Notes under the pieces: model-generated
Databases searched by the model: none
Seen by the model: only the letters and a program-made list of their open reading frames with translations
What the model was told of the DNA's origin: nothing
In this document: positions 40,515-48,997 of the stretch, in pieces
How positions within the stretch are numbered: the stretch's first letter is position 1
How the letters are laid out: the number at the start of each line of letters is the position of its first letter
Position numbers and translations under genes: made by a program
Assembly (NCBI GenBank): GCA_024762925.1
Contig: JANTGM010000003.1
Coordinates: 1 to 64,000 of the forward strand
Source: Kofleriaceae bacterium
GTDB taxonomy: Bacteria > Myxococcota_A > Polyangia > Haliangiales > Haliangiaceae
Length of the DNA: 64,000 bases
Reading direction: 5' to 3'

Positions 40515-42578
40515 CTACGGAGTCGGGATCGTGACTGGGTCGATGATGTTGATCTGGAGCGGAGTTGCCTCGTTAACAACACTGACAACAGGGGCTGCTG
40601 TGGCTGTGGTGTTTCCGTTGTTGGCAATATTTCCATTGTCATCGTCGAATGAGGAGCCAAGTCCAAGCGAGCCAGCCAAGTTCAAGACTCCGACCGCGCT
40701 GCGCTCTAGCTGAAAGCCCTGATCGTCATCGTTATTTAGCAGATGAAGATCGAGCCGGTGCGTGGTGCCGGTACTAAACTCGAATGTCGATGGCGCGCCG
40801 TTGCCGACCATCGTGTTGTTGTCGACCGTCGCAAAGATTTGCACTGCATCGTCTGGGGAAATGAGAATCCCTTCCTGCCCACACGTGGAGAACGAGTTGC
40901 CCTGCACGAGTGCGGTGAGATCCCCGCCATTGTTGCTGCCCGAACCAATCAAGTTCGCACAGGCAAGCCCGCTATCGCTGATGGTGTTGCCTTGCATGGT
41001 GAGGGTCGTGGCACCACCAATCGTGGTTCGCACTCGAACATCCACACCTCTCGCTGGAGTGGCAGTCGCTAGCAAGTCGATGCCGTCAATCGTGTTGTTC
41101 GAAATCGCGATGGCACTTGCTGCTGTGTCATCCGGTTCGATTTGCACTCCATCATCGTCGAAGTCGGAGATCGTGTTGTTGGAAACCGTGAGCCTATTCG
41201 CGCCATCAACACCCGTGCCCGTGGTACCACCGACCGCCAGAAAAACCCCAACAGGAACCAAACGAATGCTGTTGTTGTCGACAAGAATCTGAGCATTTCC
41301 GCCGCCATTGCCGCCCACTTGGATGTCGATTCCAAATGGGGTGTTTGAGAAATCACTGATTCCAATGATGCTTGAGTTGGTGATTTCGATGACTACCGGT
41401 TCGCTGGGGTTGGTATTGCCCAAGTCGATGCCCTGGCCGCCCGTGTTCAAAATTGTGACATCATCGATGATGGCTCGGGTCACAGCGTTGCCGCGAATGC
41501 CATCGCCTGCAGTATTCTCGATTGCCACCCCCCTGACTTCGTTCGCACTTGAGAGCGCGATTGCATCGCCAACAGGGTCGGTAATAGTTGGGCGGATAGC
41601 AGAGGGGGCAATGAGTTCTACGCCCGCGACGGTGAGTCCTTTTGGAGCGCCAGTTAGAACCTGGCCGTCCTTAAGAGAAATTCCGGCGGCATATGTCTCC
41701 CCCGCGACAAAGATAATGTCGTTCTCACCCGATGCTGCTTCGGCCTCGGGGAGAGTCTGAACTGGCAGTGTCGACCGACCATCGCCTGTCACGGGCGCCG
41801 TGCTATCGACGTACCACACAAGGTCCGAGATGGTTATGGAAGCGGTGCCTGTGCTCGAAGCGAACCCATCCGTTACCAGGTAGTCGAAGGTATCGACGGA
41901 GTCACGCAGCCCAACTGGAGGCAGGTAGAGGAAACTACCGTCGGCAGATAGTGTGACGCTACCACCGCCGGATGAAACGATGCTGTCGGCAATTGCGACG
42001 ATCGCATCGCCGTCATCATCGATGTCGTTTGCCAATACGCCTTCTGCCGCCGCTACTTCGATGACGGTGTTTCCGACTGTTGTATAGCTGTCGGCCGCAG
42101 CGGTTGGGTCGACATTGGTAACTGTGAATAGAAAATTTCTGAATGCATTGGTTGTGCCATCGTTCACGGTGATCGTGATGGTGGTACTGCCAGAGGCCTG
42201 CGGGGTTAGTGTAATCGTGCGCAGACTCTCGGTCCCCTCAAGCAAAATGCTGGAGTCTGGCAAAACCGTTTGGTCGCTTGAGCTTGCAGTTACAACGAGG
42301 GCGCTGGGCGCGGTCTCATCGCTCACCTGAAAGGGGATTGGCCCCACAGGCTCAAACTGCGTGGTCTGATCATCAATATTGGAAATCGTTGCTGCCGCGT
42401 TCGGCGCAGCGTCAACTGCCGCGTCTGGCGTTGTGTCCGCGTCAGCGAGAGGCCCATCCGCTTCGATTCCTGCGTCGACGACCGAGCCGTCTGGGGTCTC
42501 GCCCATGATGGTCGCTCCCTCACCGCAGGCGGAAAGAACCAGGACGGCACCCATCCACGAATAGCCTTTGTACTTCAC
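40515..42578 (-). CDS. Lipoprotein with cadherin-like domain and parallel beta-helix
   Basis: A 687-residue protein. Lipobox LSAC (Cys 18) and a 'DAD/PDA'-rich linker lead to two immunoglobulin-like or cadherin-like modules (ITVNDGTTNAFRNFLFTVTN; GVLANDIDDDGDA). A right-handed parallel beta-helix of many short repeats follows (NNTISDFDDDGVQIE, NNTIDGIDLLA, GNTISDSGLACANL, GNSFSTCGQEGILI). This is typical of large surface-exposed lipoproteins of myxobacteria that may bind carbohydrate, but no catalytic residues can be assigned. It starts with GTG. Upstream is the APH-family kinase gene. Confidence 0.8.
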   Translation of the reverse strand: MKYKGYSWMGAVLVLSACGEGATIMGETPDGSVVDAGIEADGPLADADTTPDAAVDAAPNAAATISNIDDQTTQFEPVGPIPFQVSDETAPSALVVTASSSDQTVLPDSSILLEGTESLRTITLTPQASGSTTITITVNDGTTNAFRNFLFTVTNVDPTAAADSYTTVGNTVIEVAAAEGVLANDIDDDGDAIVAIADSIVSSGGGSVTLSADGSFLYLPPVGLRDSVDTFDYLVTDGFASSTGTASITISDLVWYVDSTAPVTGDGRSTLPVQTLPEAEAASGENDIIFVAGETYAAGISLKDGQVLTGAPKGLTVAGVELIAPSAIRPTITDPVGDAIALSSANEVRGVAIENTAGDGIRGNAVTRAIIDDVTILNTGGQGIDLGNTNPSEPVVIEITNSSIIGISDFSNTPFGIDIQVGGNGGGNAQILVDNNSIRLVPVGVFLAVGGTTGTGVDGANRLTVSNNTISDFDDDGVQIEPDDTAASAIAISNNTIDGIDLLATATPARGVDVRVRTTIGGATTLTMQGNTISDSGLACANLIGSGSNNGGDLTALVQGNSFSTCGQEGILISPDDAVQIFATVDNNTMVGNGAPSTFEFSTGTTHRLDLHLLNNDDDQGFQLERSAVGVLNLAGSLGLGSSFDDDNGNIANNGNTTATAAPVVSVVNEATPLQINIIDPVTIPTP

Positions 42579-42617
42579 AGCTACAAGAATCGGAGATATT
42601 CGGTGCTCATAGCAAGC

Positions 42618-43640
42618 TCAAAACGCGCTACTCCAAGCCGATTGAAGTGTGCTGCTCTGTGCGGCGACCGATTTGCTTAGTGCGAGTTGCCCGGCAGCTC
42701 TGACCAAGTTGTGCGCTCGGCGACTTTCGTGGCGAGTTGAATCCCAGCCAAAGTAGCAGTCGGCAAAAACGTCTACGCAGAAGCGTGCTGCGAGCTCGAG
42801 GCAAATGGTTTCGAGTCCAACAATGACGGAGCGAATTTCGTCTTTGCTAAGCAGTCCTCGCGATCCTGCGGCATAGCCGCGAGCGGTCTCCATAACGACT
42901 TCGGTGCTGATTGCCGTGGTGTCTCGATCCTCGCCACCGAGATTCGCCCAAGAGCGCAGCGCATCGCCTAGCTCGTAGGCAATGGTCTGCTGGCCCAAGG
43001 TGTCAAGGTCGATTAGGCAAAGGCCATTGTCCTCTGTGTCAAAGAGAATATTCGAGATCTTGAGATCTCCGTGACAGATACGTGTTGGTACCGCGGGCAT
43101 GGGTGGCAATAGATCTGCTTGCGCGAAGATCTCGTTGCGCAGCTGGTTCGCCTGCGACGCTTCGGGAAAGTTCTCAGCACCTGCCGCTCGGAGTTTCGCA
43201 AAGTGGGCAGCGGTGTCATGCACGCCAGAGCGCGTGAACCGAAATTGGTAGTCCAAGCCGTCCAACGCTCTGTGGAAGCGGCCAACAAGTTCGGCGCCAG
43301 CATGAGCGAAGGCTGCGCTCGGAAGTTTTGAAAAGCACTGACCCTCAACCCAAGAGATGCTACGCCACACATGGCCCTCATGCGTGGTCCAAGCCTCATT
43401 CGCAAGCGTGCGGACAAGCCGTGGTGTCGGCATCTCCACGGCAGCTAGCACATTGGTGATCGCCTCGAGGTCGAGATTGACCTCGCCTGAGAAGATCGGA
43501 TGTAGCCGCTGTAAAGCGGCCAGGGGAGTACCGTCGGTGCCGCGGACTTTGTAGGTTTGGTTGATGAGTCCACCAGAGACGCTCTCGACGTTGTCGGCGG
43601 AAAAGCCATAGGCATCGAGAACGCTCTTTGGGACCTGCAT
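42618..43640 (-). CDS. APH-family small-molecule kinase
   Basis: A 340-residue protein of the aminoglycoside phosphotransferase/homoserine kinase-like superfamily. The catalytic loop is CHGDLKISNILFD and the metal-binding DFD-like motif is CLIDLDTLGQ. The N-lobe (VESVSGGLINQTYKVRGTDG, LAALQRLH) binds ATP, and an ISWVEG hinge lies between. The resemblance to N-acetylhexosamine/GalNAc kinases is notable, but the acceptor is unknown. It starts four bases after the triple-FKBP gene stop and is likely co-transcribed. Confidence 0.88.
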   Translation of the reverse strand: MQVPKSVLDAYGFSADNVESVSGGLINQTYKVRGTDGTPLAALQRLHPIFSGEVNLDLEAITNVLAAVEMPTPRLVRTLANEAWTTHEGHVWRSISWVEGQCFSKLPSAAFAHAGAELVGRFHRALDGLDYQFRFTRSGVHDTAAHFAKLRAAGAENFPEASQANQLRNEIFAQADLLPPMPAVPTRICHGDLKISNILFDTEDNGLCLIDLDTLGQQTIAYELGDALRSWANLGGEDRDTTAISTEVVMETARGYAAGSRGLLSKDEIRSVIVGLETICLELAARFCVDVFADCYFGWDSTRHESRRAHNLVRAAGQLALSKSVAAQSSTLQSAWSSAF

Positions 43641-43644
43641 CGAC

Positions 43645-44997
43645 TTACTTCTTGACTGGTGCGCTGCCTTTGGGAAGCGCTTTCGCTGGCTTCTTCGCAG
43701 GTGGAGCTTTGATCGAAACTAGCTCGACATCGAAAACCAGCATGCCTGCGGGCTTGCCAGGTTGTCCCTTGTAGGCCAGCTCTTCTGGAATCCAGAAGCG
43801 CACCTTGTCGCCAACGCTCATGACTTGTAGGCCATCAGTCCATCCAGCGATGACTGCAGTGAGCGGGAAGGTGGCCGTGCGGCCCCGTGTTACCGAGCTG
43901 TCGAACATCTTGCCATCGGTGGTCCACCCCGAATAGTGCACCTCAACCTTGTCGGTGGCCGTTGGCTTTGGCCCGCCTTTGCCCGCCTCTAAGACTTTGT
44001 AGTAGACGCCCTTTTCCGTCTTCTTTGCGTCCTTTGGCGGAGCAGCCACGTCCTCTGGGGCCTTGGGAGGCTCAGGCATCCGAGTAACTTCGAGCAATTC
44101 CACTTCGAAAACCAGCATGCCAGCAGGGCGCCCAGGTTTGCCTTGGTAAGCGTGCTCCTCGGGAATCCAGATGAGCCACTTGTCGCCTGTGCTCATTTGC
44201 TGAAGCACGTCGGTCCAGCCGGGGATGACGCCGTTTACGGCAAACTGCGCAGGTTGCGAGCGCGTGATCGAGCTGTCGAACATCTTGCCGTCGGTTGTCC
44301 ATCCAGAGTAGTGCACCTTCACCTTGTCCCAAGCGTTGGGCTTCTCGCCACCATCGCCACTCTTTAGGACTTTGTAGGAGACACCCAATTCGGTTTTCTT
44401 TGTACCCGCAGGTGGACCGGCAACGTCTGCTGGGGGTTCTGGCGCCTTCTTGATGCTGATGAGTTCAACATCGAATACGAGCATGCCAGCAGGGGCACCT
44501 TTGCGACCTTTATATGCGAGTTCTTCTGGAATCCAAAAACGGGTTTTTTCGCCCGTGGTCATGACCTGCAGGCCCTCAGTCCAGCCGGGAATGACCTTAC
44601 CGAGTCCAAACGTAGCGGGTTGTCCGCGCTTGACTGAGCTGTCGAACATCTTGCCGTCGGTTGTCCACCCGGTGTAGTGCACCTCAACGGTGTCGTTGAC
44701 GCCAGGCTTGTCACCGGGAGCCGCTGCGGGTGTGAGAACTTTGTAGGAGACTCCGTTTTCGGTCTTCTGCGCATCGGCAGGCGGTGCTGCCACATCTGCT
44801 GGCGCGGGAATGTCTCCCGGCTTTGGCCCTTGGCTCGTCGGGGCAGGGCGAGAGGCTTCAGCCTTCGTACCATCGGTTGTCTTGGCTGCTTTGTCTTTGG
44901 TGTCTTTGTCCTTCTTGTCCGCCTTCTGACAAGCGCCCAGGCTTGCGATGGAGGTGGCGAGTGCGGTGGCAAAGAGTAGGTTGGAAAAGCGTTTCAT
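43645..44997 (-). CDS. Lipoprotein with three FKBP-type prolyl isomerase domains
   Basis: A 450-residue lipoprotein. The ATG at 44997 gives a signal with lipobox SLGAC, then a Lys/Asp-rich linker. Three tandem FKBP domains (about 80-175, 190-290 and 305-410) each carry VHYTGWTTDGKMFDSS or VHYSGWTTDGKMFDSS, a GWTxxLQ helix and IPEELAYKG/IPEEHAYQG, then GMLVFDVELISI. Each is preceded by a similar 'VAAPPADAQKTENGVxYKVL' linker, so the array probably arose by duplication. It is expected to act as a prolyl isomerase/chaperone outside the cytoplasm. It sits between the Xaa-Pro peptidase and the APH-family kinase. Confidence 0.9.
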   Translation of the reverse strand: MKRFSNLLFATALATSIASLGACQKADKKDKDTKDKAAKTTDGTKAEASRPAPTSQGPKPGDIPAPADVAAPPADAQKTENGVSYKVLTPAAAPGDKPGVNDTVEVHYTGWTTDGKMFDSSVKRGQPATFGLGKVIPGWTEGLQVMTTGEKTRFWIPEELAYKGRKGAPAGMLVFDVELISIKKAPEPPADVAGPPAGTKKTELGVSYKVLKSGDGGEKPNAWDKVKVHYSGWTTDGKMFDSSITRSQPAQFAVNGVIPGWTDVLQQMSTGDKWLIWIPEEHAYQGKPGRPAGMLVFEVELLEVTRMPEPPKAPEDVAAPPKDAKKTEKGVYYKVLEAGKGGPKPTATDKVEVHYSGWTTDGKMFDSSVTRGRTATFPLTAVIAGWTDGLQVMSVGDKVRFWIPEELAYKGQPGKPAGMLVFDVELVSIKAPPAKKPAKALPKGSAPVKK

Positions 44998-45007
44998 GCT
45001 GCGGACC

Positions 45008-46324
45008 TTAGTTTGAAGGTGACCAATTGTCACGGGTGAGGTTGATGGAAGCGGTAGTGCTAACTACCAGATTGTCTTCGATTCGAATGCCACCGTAGGG
45101 CCGTAGCGCCTCCAGAGTGGACCAGGAAATCATGGACTGGGCCTCGGTCTCGCGCAACGGGGCCAGCAGGGCTTCAATGAAATAACAGCCGGGCTCAAGA
45201 GTGAAAACTTGCCCCTCGGCAATCGTGCTCGTGTTGCGCAGAAACGGGTTTTTGTCTGATGGTGGCACCAGCCGGCAACCAACATCATGCACTTGCAGCC
45301 CAAGTGAATGGCCAAGGCCATGGGGAAAAAACGCCCTCGTGATGCCCAAGCTCAGAAGGTCTTCGGATTTGCCTTTGCAGAGGCCAGATTCAATGAGCAG
45401 GTCGGCTAGTTTGGCGTGCGCGAGGTCGTGCACCGACTCGTACGCCACACCAGGCTTCACCTTGGCAATGAGCTGCAGTTGCAACGCATCGAGGCCGGCA
45501 ATCAGCGCGCGAAAATCTTGTGCAGCTTGGCTGCCTCCGCGCACGGTCGTTCGGGTGATGTCACTTGCATAACCCATGTAGCTGGCGCCTGCATCGATAA
45601 GCAATGATTGGTTCGCATTGGTATCAACCTGGCGACCGTAATGAACGTGGTGCAGGATAGCGGCATTCGGTCCAAAGGCGACGATGTTGCCGTACGGCGT
45701 CTCGGTTGAGTCCTGTTGAGTCTCGCGCAAGTAGTGCAAGTGCAAGTCGAACTCGCTTTGCGTTCTTTGGTGAAACTCTGAGTCGACAGCGATGTGGCCA
45801 CGGATCGCGATACGCGTAGCCTCTGTGAGACAGAAAACTTCGTAACTCGACTTGATGCTCCGCAGTGCATCGAGCTCCGAAAGAAGGGAGGCTGGATTGC
45901 AAACCTCAGCCTGAAACCCCAAGGACTTGGCTGCTTCGAGAGCGTCACCGATAAATGCGACTCGTCCGCTAGGGCAGTAGTCCTTCATGGCAGTCGGTGA
46001 ACACTCGATAACCTCGAATGAGGACCAGAAGTGGTCACCTGGGATTGGCGCTGGTCCTTCCCAAAAGCTACTGCCCTTTGCGCGAATAAGGCGCGGCGTC
46101 TTGCCTGGTCGCACGACGACAAGCACGTTGTCTTCCAGAAGTGGCAGCCAGTGGGCAAAACTCGGATTCACCTTGAGAGGCCAGTATTGGTCGTCTACGG
46201 TGCGTTGCTTGAGTCCACGTCCAGAGTGCAAGACGACGGCATCAAAGGAGGCGGCTTGGAGCGCCTTGGCATAGCCCGACTGAAGATACGCGATGTGATC
46301 TAGGAAGAGTTCGGAGAGGCTCAT
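45008..46324 (-). CDS. Xaa-Pro dipeptidase/aminopeptidase (M24 family)
   Basis: A 438-residue metallopeptidase with a pita-bread catalytic domain. The metal ligands appear in LIDAGASYMGYASDITRT (two Asp), FPHGLGHSLGLQVHDVG (His), FTLEPGCYF (Glu) and a final GIRIEDNLVV (Glu). This matches PepQ/prolidase, which cleaves X-Pro dipeptides in the cytoplasm. There is no signal peptide. Its ATG overlaps the stop of the PhnD-like gene (ATGA) and it is followed after ten bases by the triple-FKBP gene, an arrangement that suggests a shared role in proline-containing peptides. Confidence 0.92.
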   Translation of the reverse strand: MSLSELFLDHIAYLQSGYAKALQAASFDAVVLHSGRGLKQRTVDDQYWPLKVNPSFAHWLPLLEDNVLVVVRPGKTPRLIRAKGSSFWEGPAPIPGDHFWSSFEVIECSPTAMKDYCPSGRVAFIGDALEAAKSLGFQAEVCNPASLLSELDALRSIKSSYEVFCLTEATRIAIRGHIAVDSEFHQRTQSEFDLHLHYLRETQQDSTETPYGNIVAFGPNAAILHHVHYGRQVDTNANQSLLIDAGASYMGYASDITRTTVRGGSQAAQDFRALIAGLDALQLQLIAKVKPGVAYESVHDLAHAKLADLLIESGLCKGKSEDLLSLGITRAFFPHGLGHSLGLQVHDVGCRLVPPSDKNPFLRNTSTIAEGQVFTLEPGCYFIEALLAPLRETEAQSMISWSTLEALRPYGGIRIEDNLVVSTTASINLTRDNWSPSN

Positions 46325-47160
46325 AGTTCTGCTAGTGCTTGTCGTACTGCCCAGTAGTCGTTGTGTGCCGCGCGCTCCAACGTTTCCGCCTCGATAAGAT
46401 CGAGCAGGAGGGCGCGGGCACGGTTGCGTGGTTCCTCAAGCAAGAGCCGAACGAGTTCGTGAGCAAGCTCTGAGTTGTCGGTATCAATGAGACCGTCAGC
46501 CGGAGATTCGTCAGTGAAGGAAAAACTCTGCAACTGAACTTCGGAAGCACCAACATGTTCGCTTAGCGAGCGACGTACATCGACGTCTTCTGTTCCATAG
46601 GTGTAAATTGAGGAGATGTCGGCTTGCCCTCGAATGAGCGAGAGCAGTGCGCCCTGATATGAGCCATGGAACTCTTGCGACGCAAAGAGGGTGTGTGTGT
46701 TGAACCCCTGTTGCCGCAATAGCGAAATGGCGAGTAGGTGGCCGCCAGTGCTGAGTGGATCAACCCAGGCCGCTCTCTTGTCTTGCAACGTGTCGATGGT
46801 AAGCCCTTCGCCCTGCCTGCAGATGAGAACCGAGCGGTACATAGAGCGCCCCAGTCTTACAGCTTTGAGAATCGTCTGTTCGCGTTCTTCGGCGCGTGCA
46901 CAGATGCTGGGAGGTGCCCAGGCAACATCGACTTGCTTGCCTAAGACTTTTTCTTCTAGTTCCGCATAGGTCTGAGCCACTCGCACGTTGACCCGTTGAC
47001 CGAGCTGTCGGCCCAATGTCTCAGCCAACAGTTGGGCTCGAGCACTTGCCCGGACGCGTCCGAGCGTAGGAGGAAACAGCATTGAGAGCGACACCGCCGA
47101 ACCATACGCATCTGAGCACAATTCATCGAGTGGACTCGACAGAAGCTGTGAGGCTCGCAA
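46321..47160 (-). CDS. PhnD-type substrate-binding-protein fold, no signal peptide
   Basis: A 279-residue protein resembling the periplasmic phosphonate/phosphite-binding PhnD family. Features are VRVAQTYAELEEKVLGKQVD, VAWAPPSICARAEER, RAAWVDPLSTGGHLLA, QEFHGSYQGALLSLIRGQADI and SSIYTYGTED. No export signal or lipobox is visible in the N-terminus, so it is probably cytoplasmic, unlike true transport proteins. No ABC permease or ATPase lies nearby. The longest frame begins with TTG; a GTG at 47094 is an alternative. Its stop overlaps the start of the Xaa-Pro peptidase gene. Confidence 0.75.
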   Translation of the reverse strand: MRASQLLSSPLDELCSDAYGSAVSLSMLFPPTLGRVRASARAQLLAETLGRQLGQRVNVRVAQTYAELEEKVLGKQVDVAWAPPSICARAEEREQTILKAVRLGRSMYRSVLICRQGEGLTIDTLQDKRAAWVDPLSTGGHLLAISLLRQQGFNTHTLFASQEFHGSYQGALLSLIRGQADISSIYTYGTEDVDVRRSLSEHVGASEVQLQSFSFTDESPADGLIDTDNSELAHELVRLLLEEPRNRARALLLDLIEAETLERAAHNDYWAVRQALAEL

Positions 47161-47203
47161 GAGATTTCAGGGGGTTAGATCCCCGAGAGAAACTAGAATG
47201 CGA

Positions 47204-48094
47204 CTATTGCGCCGGAAGAGCCCAGTGGTTCACTGCAATGCCCGCGATCGCGTAGATGTCTTCATCGCTCACGTAGTGAAACACTGGCTTGAGACCCGGC
47301 ATGTCTGCGGTGAGGTCAGTCCAAGTTGTGCCGTCCCACTCGCAGATCTTTTCACCAATCTGGGCGTAAATTTCTGTGTCCGACACAACGTGGATTGCGT
47401 CTTCGAGGTCGGGCGTGTCGGGGGTGAGGTCGGCCCAAGCGCCGCCACCACCGAGGATGCCAGTCCACTTGCAGACCTTGAGCCCCACGGTCGCGTAGAT
47501 TTCATTTTGTGAGACAAAGTGTATGGCATACCCAAGGTCAGTGACAATCTCCGTGTAGTCGGCCCAAGCACCACCGCCACCGAGGATGCCAGTCCATTTG
47601 CAGATTCGCGTGCCATCGACAACTGCGTACATCTCATTGTCGGAGACCCAGTGAAACTCTGCTGCGCCCGCGAGGTTGATTCCGACCTGTGGTTCGGTCA
47701 TAGGGGTCCAAACGGCTCCATCCCACATTTGAACGACGTTGCCGACAACCGAGTAAATCTGTGTTGGTGAGACAAAGTGCATTGAGGAAGTGATGCCAAT
47801 TGCGTCGATGGTGTGATCCACCCATTCAGCGCCGTTCCACATGCAAATCTTGTTGTTGATGACCGCATAGATTTCTGTTGGCGAGACGAAGTGCATTTCA
47901 GCAGCAATGCCCGCAATGCCAGCAGTTGCTTCCGCCCATGCTAGAGCGACCTCGCCGCTTGCGTCAGCCAAATCAACACCACTGTCGGCAGCGGTATTGT
48001 CAGGTCCTCCTGTTCCCTGATCTCCAACGGTGCAAGCACCAAGGGCAGCGGAAAGAAGAAGGGCAGGGAGCAGTCTAAGTTTTGAAGTCATCAT
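47204..48094 (-). CDS. Lipoprotein with six short repeats, propeller-like
   Basis: A 296-residue lipoprotein (lipobox LGAC) whose ATG at 48094 has AGGA upstream. An acidic linker leads to six repeats of about 35-45 residues. Each opens with a HFVSPTEIYAV-type unit (variants HFVSPTQIYSV, HWVSDNEMYAV, HFVSQNEIYAT, HVVSDTEIYAQ, HYVSDEDIYAI) and ends with a Trp-containing KxCxWxG-AW turn. The repeat length suits a six-bladed beta-propeller. It is the first gene of a leftward chain. A palindrome lies about 50 bases upstream of the start. Confidence 0.8.
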   Translation of the reverse strand: MMTSKLRLLPALLLSAALGACTVGDQGTGGPDNTAADSGVDLADASGEVALAWAEATAGIAGIAAEMHFVSPTEIYAVINNKICMWNGAEWVDHTIDAIGITSSMHFVSPTQIYSVVGNVVQMWDGAVWTPMTEPQVGINLAGAAEFHWVSDNEMYAVVDGTRICKWTGILGGGGAWADYTEIVTDLGYAIHFVSQNEIYATVGLKVCKWTGILGGGGAWADLTPDTPDLEDAIHVVSDTEIYAQIGEKICEWDGTTWTDLTADMPGLKPVFHYVSDEDIYAIAGIAVNHWALPAQ

Positions 48095-48143
48095 GGCGTG
48101 TTTTCCTAGGGGCTTTGGAACAAAGGGCAGCATCTGCCAGAGC

Positions 48144-48165
48144 GCAATATTCGCGCGAATAATGC
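48144..48165. promoter_or_regulatory. 22-bp near-perfect palindrome, candidate operator
   Basis: The sequence reads GCA, A, TATTCGCGCGAATA, A, TGC. All base pairs of the dyad match except the A/A at the fourth position of each arm. It sits about 50 bases upstream of the six-repeat lipoprotein start, where a transcription factor could act. Confidence 0.5.
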
Positions 48166-48346
48166 AATTGGGGGACCACTCATGTCGACGGGGAGGGATG
48201 GATGTTGTGAGAAATTGCCTACGTAAGATCAGCGAGTTGCGGTCGCGTTTGTCGCATATCAAACTACATCGTCAGGAGATCTCGGCGGGGATTCACTACC
48301 CACAGTGCCTCCTTTGCCCCCCCAGTTGTCTCGCTTGGCTCACCGA

Positions 48347-48997
48347 CTAGCGCTTGGCTTCTTCGCGAATTCGCTTCTTTGTTGCAGCCCAACCACAGAT
48401 TGGACAGTCGGCAAGTGAATGCCCCCGAGCTGGGCAGTACTCACGTCCGAAGAAGATGATTTGCAGATGGAGCTTGTTCCACGACTCCTTGGGAAAGAGG
48501 CTCTTTAGATCGCGTTCCGTCTGGTCGACGTTTCGAGCCGCCGAGAGCCCCCAGCGAGAGGCGAGCCTGTGGATGTGTGTATCAACCGGAAACGCCGGGA
48601 CTCCAAATGCTTGTGCCATGACAACGCTCGCGGTCTTGTGGCCAACTCCCGGAAGTGCCTCGAGGTCCTCAAAACTCTGAGGGACAACACCATCATGATT
48701 CTCGAGTAAGAGCTTCGAGAGGTTAGAAATATTCTTAGATTTCGCAGGAGAGAGCCCACACGGGCGAATGATCTCGCGAATGTCATCCACGTCGGCACTG
48801 GCCATCGCAAGCGGTGTGGGACCGAGTTCAAAAAGCGCTGGGGTTACCGTGTTCACACGCTTGTCTGTGCACTGTGCCGAAAGCAGAACGGCCACAAGCA
48901 GTGTGAAGGGGTCGGTGTGGTCGAGCGGGATCGGTACGGTTGGGTACAGCTCGTCTAGCATTTTGCGAATGCGTTCGGCTTTTTCAATTCTGCGCAT
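48347..48997 (-). CDS. nth: Endonuclease III
   Basis: A 216-residue DNA glycosylase/AP lyase. The helix-hairpin-helix segment is LPGVGHKTASVV, and the catalytic Asp lies in FPVDTHIHRLA. The Lys-containing region is LLSAQCTDKRVN. The C-terminal cluster region has only three Cys (CPARGHSLADCPICG), C-x9-C-x2-C, where E. coli Nth has four for a [4Fe-4S] cluster. This variant is known in some lineages and may bind a cluster differently or lack one. The gene overlaps the HTTM-TPR gene by 14 bases and follows it in the same direction. Confidence 0.92.
   Translation of the reverse strand: MRRIEKAERIRKMLDELYPTVPIPLDHTDPFTLLVAVLLSAQCTDKRVNTVTPALFELGPTPLAMASADVDDIREIIRPCGLSPAKSKNISNLSKLLLENHDGVVPQSFEDLEALPGVGHKTASVVMAQAFGVPAFPVDTHIHRLASRWGLSAARNVDQTERDLKSLFPKESWNKLHLQIIFFGREYCPARGHSLADCPICGWAATKKRIREEAKR

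Noticed and set aside
47170-47183. GGGG-TTAGAT-CCCC hairpin between two lipoprotein-chain genes
   Set aside because: A four-base-pair stem, with no T run, is expected by chance at this frequency.
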